Origin: an uncultured Bacilli bacterium
Lineage (GTDB): Bacteria > Bacillota_I > Bacilli_A > RF39 > UBA660
Direction: 5' to 3'
DNA length: 12,791 bases
Assembly: GCA_947631885.1 (NCBI GenBank)
Contig: CANRMZ010000018.1
Location: 1 to 12,791 of the forward strand
Position numbers and translations under genes: made by a program. Positions 1-7,045 of this stretch are shown piece by piece. The notes below the pieces were generated by a model, which saw only the letters and a list, made by a program, of their open reading frames with translations, had not been told where the DNA came from and ran no database searches. Each line of letters begins with the position of its first letter. Positions within the stretch are counted from its first letter, which is position 1.

Positions 1-1
1 T

Positions 2-757
2 CCATTTGGTCTAGGTTATCCAGGATGGCATATTGAATGTAGTGGTATATCCCTAAAGTATTTAGGAGAATATCTTGATATCCATTGTGGTGGTGTTGAT
101 AATATTTTCCCCCATCATACTAATGAAATAGCTCAAAGCGAGAGCTATATTGGCCATGATTGGTGCCACTTTTGGGTGCATGGAGCTCATTTAAATGATA
201 AATCTGGTAAGATGAGTAAATCTAAAGGTGATACTTTAACAGTAGATACCTTAGTAGATAAAGGTTATAATCCTTTATCATACCGTTTTATGTGTTTAAA
301 TTCTCATTATCGTAGTCAATTAGTATTTTCTTATGAAGCTTTAGATAATGCCGAAAATGCTTATAAAAAGCTAAAGAATAGAGTACTTAGTTTAAAAGAT
401 AATAATGATATCGATGAAGCTAAGTATGAAGAATATATTAAGAGATTTAAAGAATGTATTGAAGATGATTTAAATACTTCCAATGCTATTACACTATTAT
501 ATGATGTGTTAAAAAGTGATATAACTGATGCTACTAAGCTAGCTTTAGTAAAAAGCTTTGATGAAGTATTATCACTTGATTTAACTAAAAAGGATAATAC
601 TGTAAATGAAGAGTATATTAATAGTATGATAGAAAAAAGATTGGAAGCTAAAAATAATAAGGATTTTGCTTTAGCCGATCAAATCAGAGATGATTTATTA
701 AAAGAGGGTATCGTCTTAAAAGATACCAGAGAGGGAACAATATACGAGGTGAAGTAA
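2..757 (+). CDS. cysS: Cysteinyl-tRNA synthetase, C-terminal part (5' end outside window)
   Basis: This class I aminoacyl-tRNA synthetase charges tRNA-Cys with cysteine in the cytoplasm. The reading frame is open from base 2, so the 251 visible residues are the C-terminal half or so of a protein usually near 460-470 residues. Visible motifs, numbered from the first visible residue, are GWHIECS with the zinc-ligand Cys13, FPHHTNEIAQSE with likely zinc ligands His38 and Glu42, and the ATP-site signature KMSKS at 70-74. The C-terminal helical anticodon-binding region follows, ending in the typical ALADQIRDDL stretch. The GTG at 176 is an internal Val codon, not a start. The usual Firmicutes neighbour mrnC (Mini-RNase III) is absent; a YugP-type peptidase follows one base after the stop. 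Confidence 0.97.
   Translation, partial: PFGLGYPGWHIECSGISLKYLGEYLDIHCGGVDNIFPHHTNEIAQSESYIGHDWCHFWVHGAHLNDKSGKMSKSKGDTLTVDTLVDKGYNPLSYRFMCLNSHYRSQLVFSYEALDNAENAYKKLKNRVLSLKDNNDIDEAKYEEYIKRFKECIEDDLNTSNAITLLYDVLKSDITDATKLALVKSFDEVLSLDLTKKDNTVNEEYINSMIEKRLEAKNNKDFALADQIRDDLLKEGIVLKDTREGTIYEVK
746..753 (+). promoter_or_regulatory. Ribosome binding site of the YugP-type peptidase gene, inside the cysS end
   Basis: GAGGTGAA lies over the last codons of cysS, about 5-7 bases before the ATG at 759. It supports that ATG over the in-frame ATG at 771 and suggests translational coupling with cysS. Confidence 0.7.
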
Positions 758-758
758 T

Positions 759-1436
759 ATGACAGATAGTATGGAAATAGTATTAATATTAGCAATTATC
801 TTTTTACCTTTACTTGCCCAAATTTATGTTTCAGCATCTTTTGGTAAATATAACAAAGTAGGTAATAAGAAGAAAATAACGGGTCAAGAAGTTGCTCGTA
901 AGATTCTTGATAAACATGGACTTGAAAAAGTATATGTTGTAGCTATTGATGGCAATTTAACCGATCATTATGATCCTAAAAGAAAGGTTGTAAGACTTTC
1001 TAAAGCAGTTTATGAAGGAACTAGTGTATCTGCTTTAGCAGTTGCGGCCCATGAATGTGGTCACGCAATCCAAGATAAAGAAGGCTATGCTTATATGCGT
1101 TTCAGAAGTCTTATTTATCCTCCAGTTAGAATCGCTACTTCAGTTTCATATTGGATTATTTTATTAGGCTTTTTATTTGAACTTTTAGATCTAGTTTATT
1201 TAGGTATTGCTCTAACTTGCTTTGGTTTATTATTTCAAATAGTAACCCTTCCAGTTGAGTTTAATGCTTCATCAAGAGCTAAAAAGGAACTTGATAATCT
1301 TTCTTTAGTAGATAGTGATGAAGCTCATGGTGTAAGTGCGGTATTAAGAAGTGCAGCATTAACTTATGTGGCTGGCGTTCTTGCAAGTGCACTTCAAGTG
1401 CTTAGATTAATTCTAATAGCTAATAATAGGGATTAA
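759..1436 (+). CDS. YugP-family membrane zinc metallopeptidase
   Basis: This is a predicted membrane-bound neutral zinc metallopeptidase (Zn_peptidase_2 family, B. subtilis YugP type). Its 225 residues match the family length. An N-terminal hydrophobic segment lies at about 6-25. The zinc-binding HExxH motif is HECGH at 98-102, and a likely third ligand is Glu167 in PVEFNASSRA, a pattern typical of this family. Further hydrophobic segments lie at about 126-145, 147-165 and 198-220. The physiological substrate of YugP proteins is not settled. The gene starts one base after the cysS stop with a good ribosome binding site, and its own stop overlaps the racemase start, so the three genes form one transcription unit. 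The family call is firm; any specific role in membrane protein quality control would be inference. Confidence 0.93.
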   Translation: MTDSMEIVLILAIIFLPLLAQIYVSASFGKYNKVGNKKKITGQEVARKILDKHGLEKVYVVAIDGNLTDHYDPKRKVVRLSKAVYEGTSVSALAVAAHECGHAIQDKEGYAYMRFRSLIYPPVRIATSVSYWIILLGFLFELLDLVYLGIALTCFGLLFQIVTLPVEFNASSRAKKELDNLSLVDSDEAHGVSAVLRSAALTYVAGVLASALQVLRLILIANNRD

Positions 1437-2497
1437 TGGAACAAATATATCGTCAAACTTATGCTGAAATAAATCTTGAGAATCTAGACTACAATATTAA
1501 GACATTAATTCAAAATGCTAAAGATTATAAATATCATATAGCCGTTGTAAAGGCTGACTCTTATGGTCATCATGGTTATCCGGTTGTAGAGCAAATGCTT
1601 AAATCGGGTATCAACTATTTAGCGGTTTCTTCTTTAGAGGAAGCTTTAGAAATAAGAGATAATAATAAAGAAGTGCCTTTATTATGTTTAGGAATAGTTA
1701 TGCCTGAACATATTGATTTATGTCTTAAAAATGATATAGCTATCACAGTAAGTAGTCTTGATTATGCTTTGGAAATAAGTCAGCTTAATATTGCAAATTT
1801 AAAAGTTCATTTTAAAATTAATACGGGTATGAATAGACTTGGTATTAGTAGTCCCGAAGATTTACTAAAAGCTTATACCACATTAAAGGCTAAAGCCATT
1901 ATCGAAGGTTTATATACCCATATGTATATAGCTCATGATAAAGATAAGACAAATAAGCAAGTTAAAGAATTTGAAAGAATTACCCAAGATATCAACCTAA
2001 AAGAAGTACCAATCATTCATTTCGGCGGTAGTGATTATTCTTTAAATTATCCTAAACTTCCTTATGTAAATGGAGTTAGATATGGTATTGCCATGTATGG
2101 ACTTGCTGATTCACCAATTCCATTTAAATCGACTTTCAGTGTTTATTCTCATGTTTATCAAATTAATAATATTGATAAAGGAACCTTAGGTTATGAAGGA
2201 GAGTATGAAATAAATGAGCCTACCAAAATAGCCGTGGTTCCTATCGGTTATGCAGATGGAATACTTAGAAATAATTCGGGAAGATATGTCTATATTAATG
2301 ATAAAAAATATCCTATCGTAGGCAAAATATGTATGGATATGTTATTCGTTAAAGTTGATAATAGTGTAAAAGTAAATGATAAAGTAGCTATCATCAAAGA
2401 TAATGATCATATTAGAGAAATTGCTAAGTATACCCATACTAACAATCATGAGATACTATGCCTAATATCTAAAAGAGTTCCAAGAGTTTATATTTAA
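1436..2497 (+). CDS. alr: Alanine racemase-family PLP enzyme
   Basis: This fold-type III PLP racemase probably interconverts L- and D-alanine to supply peptidoglycan precursors. Its 353 residues are slightly short for the family. Compared with Geobacillus Alr as I remember it, the PLP lysine is Lys39 in VVKADSYGHH (usually VVKANAYGHG), the carbamylated-lysine equivalent is Lys127, Arg134 follows in TGMNRLG, the PLP-pyridine Arg is Arg215 in VRYGIAMYGLA, the second catalytic base is Tyr253 in GYEGEY, and the substrate-loop Met is Met300 in GKICMD. The PLP-phosphate loop, usually HxANSAA, is HFGGSDYSL here, with Ser199 kept. This wording and the following NYP recall VanT-type serine/alanine racemases, so the substrate is less certain than the family. 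The ATG overlaps the preceding TAA by one base (ATTAATG), with AGGGA just upstream. A terminator follows directly. Confidence 0.92.
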   Translation: MEQIYRQTYAEINLENLDYNIKTLIQNAKDYKYHIAVVKADSYGHHGYPVVEQMLKSGINYLAVSSLEEALEIRDNNKEVPLLCLGIVMPEHIDLCLKNDIAITVSSLDYALEISQLNIANLKVHFKINTGMNRLGISSPEDLLKAYTTLKAKAIIEGLYTHMYIAHDKDKTNKQVKEFERITQDINLKEVPIIHFGGSDYSLNYPKLPYVNGVRYGIAMYGLADSPIPFKSTFSVYSHVYQINNIDKGTLGYEGEYEINEPTKIAVVPIGYADGILRNNSGRYVYINDKKYPIVGKICMDMLFVKVDNSVKVNDKVAIIKDNDHIREIAKYTHTNNHEILCLISKRVPRVYI

Positions 2498-2498
2498 G

Positions 2499-2527
2499 CT
2501 ATAAATAGAAATATTTATAGTTTTTTT
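2499..2527 (+). terminator. Intrinsic terminator after alr
   Basis: A perfect 9-bp stem, CTATAAATA pairing with TATTTATAG around a GAAA tetraloop, is followed by seven T residues. It sits one base after the alr stop codon and ends the cysS-yugP-alr unit. Confidence 0.9.
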
Positions 2528-2540
2528 ATGTTTTATTTTA

Positions 2541-2549
2541 TGTTACAAT
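2541..2549 (+). promoter_or_regulatory. Probable extended -10 promoter of the small membrane protein gene
   Basis: TGTTACAAT fits the extended -10 form TGn plus TACAAT. It lies just after the alr terminator and about 26 bases before the start codon. No good -35 box is visible; at 17-bp spacing that position falls in the terminator T tract. Confidence 0.5.
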
Positions 2550-2562
2550 TTGTAATAAGAAT

Positions 2563-2568
2563 AGGAGA
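2563..2568 (+). promoter_or_regulatory. Ribosome binding site deciding the start at 2576
   Basis: AGGAGA lies 7-8 bases before the ATG at 2576. The longer frame from ATG 2528 begins directly after the terminator T tract, has no ribosome binding site, and would include the promoter. Confidence 0.8.
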
Positions 2569-2575
2569 CTTTATA

Positions 2576-3169
2576 ATGAAAAAAGCAAATGATAAAAAGC
2601 ATAATTTGAACTATAAAAAAATATTTAAAATTATTTTAATTATACTTGGTGTATTTTGCTTAGTTACTGCCCTTGATTGTGGTCAAGCTTTATTGTTTAA
2701 TAATAACTTAATATTTAGTATAAAATGGTATAACGAAAAATCAGATTCAGTTATCTTTTCTAATCTTTTTTTATCATCTTATAATTATTGTGATGGAACA
2801 AGAGAAATAAAAAGTCCATATGTAGTATCATTAGAATCTGGCCATGGAGGATGCAATTTTAAAGATGCAATTGAGGAAATGGTTAAAGAGAATAATGTAG
2901 ATACATATCCTGATGGTTTTTATGCTACTGCCTCCATAGTCGAAGATTTATATAATAATGGGGCTTTTGATGAAATATCATCATATACTTCAGCACTTAT
3001 AATAGAGAAAGTGACAGGATGTAATGTAGCAAAAGAATTTAATACAACATGGGAAACCACCGAAGAATTTTATGAATTATGGCGCAAAAGTGACTGTCGC
3101 AAAGAAAATTATGAAAAGTATCATCTTAAAGAAGGAAGATTTGAAGACTTTAGTTTTACTAGGAAGTAA
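2576..3169 (+). CDS. Small membrane-anchored protein of unknown function (paralogue of the 11329 gene)
   Basis: I do not recognise a named family. The 197-residue protein has a short Lys-rich N-terminus, one transmembrane segment at about 17-34, then probably an extracytoplasmic region. Residues about 16-50 (core KIILIILGVF, ALDCGQ and FNN) match the N-terminus of the protein at 11329 at about 19 of 34 positions, and a Tyr-Cys-Asp patch near 70-73 also recurs. The rest differs: it has Cys at 72, 93, 149 and 174, which could allow disulfides outside the cell, and ends in a charged tail. The segment is followed by Asp rather than a lipobox Cys, so a plain N-terminal anchor is likelier than a lipoprotein. 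The start at 2576 is chosen for its AGGAGA site. The gene stands alone between the alr terminator and the xpk promoter. Confidence 0.8.
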   Translation: MKKANDKKHNLNYKKIFKIILIILGVFCLVTALDCGQALLFNNNLIFSIKWYNEKSDSVIFSNLFLSSYNYCDGTREIKSPYVVSLESGHGGCNFKDAIEEMVKENNVDTYPDGFYATASIVEDLYNNGAFDEISSYTSALIIEKVTGCNVAKEFNTTWETTEEFYELWRKSDCRKENYEKYHLKEGRFEDFSFTRK

Positions 3170-3181
3170 AGTTATTATATT

Positions 3182-3215
3182 AGTAAATCAATGATTTCAA
3201 CTTCATTAATTTACT
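3182..3215 (+). repeat. Imperfect inverted repeat upstream of and overlapping the xpk promoter
   Basis: Two 13-base arms, AGTAAATCAATGA (3182-3194) and TCATTAATTTACT (3203-3215), pair at 12 of 13 positions with one C/A mismatch and an 8-base loop. No T tract follows, so it is not a standard terminator. The right arm covers the expected -35 position of the xpk promoter, so it could be an operator, or a weak terminator for the upstream gene. Confidence 0.75.
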
Positions 3216-3221
3216 TGTCCG

Positions 3222-3230
3222 TGTTATAAT
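3222..3230 (+). promoter_or_regulatory. Extended -10 promoter of xpk
   Basis: TGTTATAAT contains a consensus TATAAT at 3225-3230 preceded by an extended TG. The -35 position at 17-bp spacing is TTCATT (3202-3207), a weak match that lies in the right arm of the inverted repeat. The A/G-rich site AAAGGGG at 3241-3247 serves as ribosome binding site. Confidence 0.7.
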
Positions 3231-3256
3231 TATTTAAGATAAAGGGGCTAGATGAG

Positions 3257-5644
3257 ATGCTATATTTAAGTAAAGAAAAAGAGCAAGAAGAGTTATTTCA
3301 AAAGATGGATAAATACTTTAGGGCAGCTAATTATATCGCGGCTTGTCAGTTATATCTTCTTGATAATCCACTTTTAAAAAGAAAACTTACACTTGATGAT
3401 GTTAAAAAGAAAATAGTTGGACACTGGGGAACTGTTCCCGGCCAAAATTTTATTTATGTGCATTTAAATAGATTAATTAAAGAAAACAATCTTAATATGA
3501 TTTATATATCTGGCCCAGGTCATGGTGGTAATGCTCCCATAGCTAATGTCTATCTCGAAGGATCATATAGTGAAAAATATCCTAATATAACAGAAGATGA
3601 AGAAGGCTTAAAAAAATTATTTAAGCAATTTAGTTTTCCAGGGGGAACATCATCACATGTTGCTCCTGAAGTTCCGGGATCTATAAATGAAGGCGGAGAA
3701 CTTGGTTATAGCCTTGCTCATGCTTTTGGCGCTGTTTTAGATAATCCGGATTTAATTGCCACTTGCGTCGTTGGCGATGGCGAAGCTGAAACAGGGCCTC
3801 TTGCAACTTCATGGCGTATAAATAAGTTTATTAATCCTGAAAAAGATGGTGTAGTACTTCCTATATTACATTTAAATGGTTATAAGATTGCTAATCCTAC
3901 GGTTCTTGCCAGGATTCCCCATGAAGAATTAAAAAACTATTTCGAAGGCTTAGGCTGGCATCCATACTTTGTCGAAGGCAGAGATCCGATGACCATGCAC
4001 AAGAAGATGGCTAAAGTTTTAGATCAAGTCTTACTTGAAATTAGGATAATTAAAAAATATGCCATTGAAAGAAATTTTACCAATATTAAATGGCCTATGA
4101 TTATTTTAAGAACGCCTAAAGGATGGACAGGACCTAAAGAATTTGATCGTAAGAAGATTGAAGATACCTTTAGAGCTCATCAAGTACCAATAAGTATTGA
4201 TAACAAAAAAGAAAATCTTGAATATTTAGAAAATTGGCTTAGAAGTTATCATCCTGAAGAGTTATTTGATGAAAAGGGAAGACTACTTCCTGAACTTAAA
4301 GAACTAGCTCCTAAAGGAAATCTTAGAATGGGTTCAAATCCTCATGCTAATGGCGGATTACTTCTAAAGGAATTAAAAATACCTGATTTTAGAGACTATG
4401 CAGTCGAAGTTAAAAGACCAGGAGAAGAGCAAAAAAGTGATATGACTGAGTTAGGTCGTTTTATAAGAGATATTATGAAAGCTAATAAAGACGAAGCTAA
4501 CTTTAGAATATTTGGTCCTGATGAAGCTTTATCAAATAGATTAAACTATGTTTTTGATGATGAAAATAGATGTTGGGATGCCTTTACTTATGATGGCGAT
4601 GAATATCTATCTAAAGATGGTCGTATCTTTGATTCTTATTTATCGGAGCATGTTTGTGAAGGTGCTTTAGAGGGTTATTTATTAACTGGAAGACATGGCT
4701 TTATGCATAGTTATGAAGCTTTTATTAGAATCGTTGATTCCATGACTAGTCAACACGCTAAATGGCTTAAGATAACTAAAGCTTTACCATGGCGTGCAGA
4801 TATAGCATCTTTAAACTATGTTTTAACTTCACATGTATGGCAACAAGATCACAATGGTTATACCCATCAAGATCCAGGCTTCTTAAATCACTTAGTAACT
4901 AAGAAAGCGGATATTGTCAGAATGTATTTACCCGCGGATGCTAACTGTTTACTTTCTTGCTTTGATCACTGTATAAGAACAAAAAATTATATTAATGTAA
5001 TCGTAGCATCCAAGCATTTAAGACCTCAATGGCTTTCAATGGATGAAGCTATAAAGCATTGTACAAATGGCGCAGGTATCTGGTCTTTTGCTAGTAATGA
5101 TGAAGATGGTGAACCAGATATTGTTATGGCTTGCTGTGGTGATACACCAACTCTAGAGACCTTAGCAGCTGTTTCTATCTTACGAAATAATTTGCCAGAC
5201 ATTAAAATAAGGGTAGTAAATGTCGTTGACTTAATGCGACTTGAATCTAATACTAAGCATCCTCATGGCCTTGATGATAATGATTATGATGCTTTATTTA
5301 CTAAAGATAAACCTATTATATTTGCTTTCCATGGCTATGCATCACTTATTCATGAACTAACTTATAATAGACATAATACAGATTTACATGTTCATGGTTA
5401 TATTGAAGAAGGATCAATTACAACCCCATTTGATATGCGCGTTCAAAATAAGATTGATAGATATCATTTAGTGCAAGATGCTCTTAAATATATACCTAAT
5501 TTAGGTAATAGAGGAGCAAGGCTATATGAATGGTGTAAAGATAAGTTAGTAGAGCATAATATGTATATTAGAAACTATGGTGTCGATATGCCTGAGGTCG
5601 AGAATTGGACTTGGGAAGATTCAATGAAAAATGTTCGAAAATAG
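3257..5644 (+). CDS. xpk: Xylulose-5-phosphate/fructose-6-phosphate phosphoketolase
   Basis: This thiamine diphosphate enzyme cleaves xylulose 5-phosphate (and often fructose 6-phosphate) with phosphate into acetyl phosphate plus glyceraldehyde 3-phosphate (or erythrose 4-phosphate), the key step of phosphoketolase fermentation in the cytoplasm. The 795 residues match the full family length. Signature motifs are GHWGT at 55-59, SGPGHGG at 85-91, the TPP/Mg motif from GDGEAETGPL at 173-182 to Asn207, PKGWTGP at 287-293, MGSNPHANGG at 358-367, the segment SEHVCEGALEGYLLTGRHG around 463-481, QQDHNGYTHQDPG at 529-541, and SKHLRPQW at 585-592. The layout is the TPP-binding N-domain, the pyrimidine domain from about 385, and a C-domain from about 595. 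It has its own promoter and terminator, so it is probably monocistronic and separately regulated. Choice of sugar phosphate cannot be read from sequence. Confidence 0.98.
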   Translation: MLYLSKEKEQEELFQKMDKYFRAANYIAACQLYLLDNPLLKRKLTLDDVKKKIVGHWGTVPGQNFIYVHLNRLIKENNLNMIYISGPGHGGNAPIANVYLEGSYSEKYPNITEDEEGLKKLFKQFSFPGGTSSHVAPEVPGSINEGGELGYSLAHAFGAVLDNPDLIATCVVGDGEAETGPLATSWRINKFINPEKDGVVLPILHLNGYKIANPTVLARIPHEELKNYFEGLGWHPYFVEGRDPMTMHKKMAKVLDQVLLEIRIIKKYAIERNFTNIKWPMIILRTPKGWTGPKEFDRKKIEDTFRAHQVPISIDNKKENLEYLENWLRSYHPEELFDEKGRLLPELKELAPKGNLRMGSNPHANGGLLLKELKIPDFRDYAVEVKRPGEEQKSDMTELGRFIRDIMKANKDEANFRIFGPDEALSNRLNYVFDDENRCWDAFTYDGDEYLSKDGRIFDSYLSEHVCEGALEGYLLTGRHGFMHSYEAFIRIVDSMTSQHAKWLKITKALPWRADIASLNYVLTSHVWQQDHNGYTHQDPGFLNHLVTKKADIVRMYLPADANCLLSCFDHCIRTKNYINVIVASKHLRPQWLSMDEAIKHCTNGAGIWSFASNDEDGEPDIVMACCGDTPTLETLAAVSILRNNLPDIKIRVVNVVDLMRLESNTKHPHGLDDNDYDALFTKDKPIIFAFHGYASLIHELTYNRHNTDLHVHGYIEEGSITTPFDMRVQNKIDRYHLVQDALKYIPNLGNRGARLYEWCKDKLVEHNMYIRNYGVDMPEVENWTWEDSMKNVRK

Positions 5645-5667
5645 GGAAGATTTATTCTTCCTTTTTT
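5645..5667 (+). terminator. Intrinsic terminator after xpk
   Basis: GGAAGA (5645-5650) pairs with TCTTCC (5656-5661) around a 5-base loop and is followed by six T residues. It begins directly after the xpk TAG. The stem is short but has three G-C pairs. Confidence 0.85.
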
Positions 5668-5674
5668 GCTCTCA

Positions 5675-5683
5675 TGATATAAT
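5675..5683 (+). promoter_or_regulatory. Extended -10 promoter of the Nudix/ATP-grasp unit
   Basis: TGATATAAT carries a perfect TATAAT at 5678-5683 with an extended TG. It lies 18 bases before the Nudix ATG, so the leader is only about a dozen bases, just enough for the GAGGTGAT ribosome binding site at 5691-5698. No convincing -35 box is visible. Confidence 0.65.
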
Positions 5684-5701
5684 ACTTACTGAGGTGATAT
5701 T

Positions 5702-6109
5702 ATGCTACATGTTGTAGGAACAATGTTTTTTAAAGATAATAAATTATTAATAGATAAACCGAGAAAAAGACCTACTTATCAAATGGTGGGAGGCTCTGTT
5801 GAAGAGGGCGAAACTCCTTTAGAAGCTGCGATAAGGGAAGTAGGAGAAGAGCTTGGCTCAAAGGCTATATTTGATGAAAATCTTTTTGAAGAAGTAATGG
5901 AGTTTGATGAAATAGCAACTTCTGATCCTAATAAGAAGATTCATTTTCATGTGTTTAAATATAATGGCGCTTTAACAGGAGAATTTACTCTATCAGATGA
6001 GATTGGGGATTTTCTTTGGTATGATTCATCTCTTGGCGATGATATCTTATCTAATACTTTAAAAAATGAAGTAGTGCCATATTGTCTTAAAAATAATTTA
6101 ATAAAGTAG
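5702..6109 (+). CDS. Nudix hydrolase
   Basis: This small 135-residue cytoplasmic pyrophosphohydrolase would split a nucleoside diphosphate linked to another group. The Nudix box runs from Gly31 to about residue 53: Gly31, five residues, Glu37, seven residues, then REVGEELG at 45-52. The metal-binding Arg45, Glu46, Glu49 and Glu50 are all present. The last box position, usually aliphatic, is Ser53, a mild deviation. The surrounding strands (HVVGTMFF at the start, KIHFHVFKYNG later) fit the fold. The substrate cannot be told from the box. The gene is the first of a two-gene unit; only seven bases separate its stop from the ATP-grasp start. Confidence 0.93.
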   Translation: MLHVVGTMFFKDNKLLIDKPRKRPTYQMVGGSVEEGETPLEAAIREVGEELGSKAIFDENLFEEVMEFDEIATSDPNKKIHFHVFKYNGALTGEFTLSDEIGDFLWYDSSLGDDILSNTLKNEVVPYCLKNNLIK

Positions 6110-6116
6110 GTTTAAC

Positions 6117-7001
6117 ATGGAAAATTTTAATGACATAATAACGGAAGCTTGCCATAAAAGAGGAATAAAGATTGATATTGTTTCTGATGGCTGGGTAAAA
6201 ATATTACAAAAAAATGGTAAAATTCGTTTCATATCTCAGTTTTATTTTGATAATAATCAAAGTGGGGTAGCTAGAATTCTTGATGAAAAATATGCTTTAT
6301 ATGAAACTTTAAAATACTTTAATATTCCTGTTGCTAAACATCATTTATTATATGCAAGTACACCTAAAGAAGAGGTTTTAAAACTATTTCATGAATATAA
6401 TGATAATGTTGTAGTAAAGCCCAATATAGGTAGCCAAGGAAGAGGTGTATATAACGTACAAAACGTGGAAGAATTATTTATTAAAATGGAAGAATTATTT
6501 AAAAATAATCCTTCGATTAGTTTGTGTCCTTGCTATGATATTGATATGGAATATCGGGTAATTATTTTAAATGGTAGTCCCGAACTTATATATGGTAAGA
6601 TAAGACCTATTGTAACAGGTGATGGCCAAAAGACTATTAAAGAGTTATTAATCGATTTTAATAGTCACTATTTTATAGATAAAGATTTACCAGATGATAT
6701 TCTTCCTAAAGGAGAAAAATATATTTACAACTGGAAGTTTAATCTTTCTCGGGGAGCAATATCAACCTTAGATATCGCTGAAGATAAAAAAGAAAAATTA
6801 ATTAAAATTGCTAAAATTGTCTATGATAAGTTAAATATTGCTTTTTGTAGCATAGATATTATAGAAACAAATGGTGAGTTTATGATACTAGAAATTAATT
6901 CGGGTATAGCTATTGATAAATTTACATACCAACATGAAAATGGTCGAGAAATAGCCTTAGAAGTTTATGGTAAAGCTATCGATGCGTTATTTAATGAATA
7001 A
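6117..7001 (+). CDS. ATP-grasp carboxylate-amine ligase (CphA/RimK/GshF-like)
   Basis: This 294-residue enzyme has the ATP-grasp fold, which activates a carboxylate as an acylphosphate and joins it to an amine or thiol. A small pre-ATP domain (about 1-70) leads into VVVKPNIGSQGRGV, with Lys101 as a nucleotide contact and a glycine-rich loop. The substrate-side strand EYRVIILNG starts at 145, then GDGQKTIKELL at 168-178 recalls cyanophycin synthetase and GshF. Metal binding is likely at Asp247, Glu259 and Asn261 (ILEINSG), followed by a C-terminal helix. Partner substrates are unknown, since CphA-like, GshF-like and RimK-like members look alike at this level. The weak ribosome binding site AGTAGG overlaps the Nudix stop, suggesting coupled translation. 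No terminator follows, so some readthrough into the acyl-CoA synthetase gene is possible. Confidence 0.88.
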   Translation: MENFNDIITEACHKRGIKIDIVSDGWVKILQKNGKIRFISQFYFDNNQSGVARILDEKYALYETLKYFNIPVAKHHLLYASTPKEEVLKLFHEYNDNVVVKPNIGSQGRGVYNVQNVEELFIKMEELFKNNPSISLCPCYDIDMEYRVIILNGSPELIYGKIRPIVTGDGQKTIKELLIDFNSHYFIDKDLPDDILPKGEKYIYNWKFNLSRGAISTLDIAEDKKEKLIKIAKIVYDKLNIAFCSIDIIETNGEFMILEINSGIAIDKFTYQHENGREIALEVYGKAIDALFNE

Positions 7002-7016
7002 ATTAAAAAAATAAGT

Positions 7017-7027
7017 TATAATATAAT
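7017..7027 (+). promoter_or_regulatory. Promoter -10 region of the acyl-CoA synthetase gene
   Basis: Two TATAAT hexamers overlap end to end (7017-7022 and 7022-7027), 18-23 bases before the ATG at 7046. Which one is used cannot be told. AAGGAGA at 7035-7041 is a strong ribosome binding site. No clear -35 box is seen. Confidence 0.6.
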
Positions 7028-7045
7028 TATTATTAAGGAGACATA

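Noticed and set aside
176..178. GTG start for a 193-residue protein
   Set aside because: The frame is open upstream to base 2 and encodes the conserved cysteinyl-tRNA synthetase zinc-site motifs; the GTG is an internal Val codon.
2528..2575. N-terminal extension of the small membrane protein from ATG 2528
   Set aside because: It begins right after the terminator T tract, has no ribosome binding site and overlaps the likely promoter; ATG 2576 has AGGAGA at good spacing.
7002..7045. Terminator after the ATP-grasp gene
   Set aside because: The gap is AT-rich with short palindromes such as ATAATTAT but no stem followed by a T tract.
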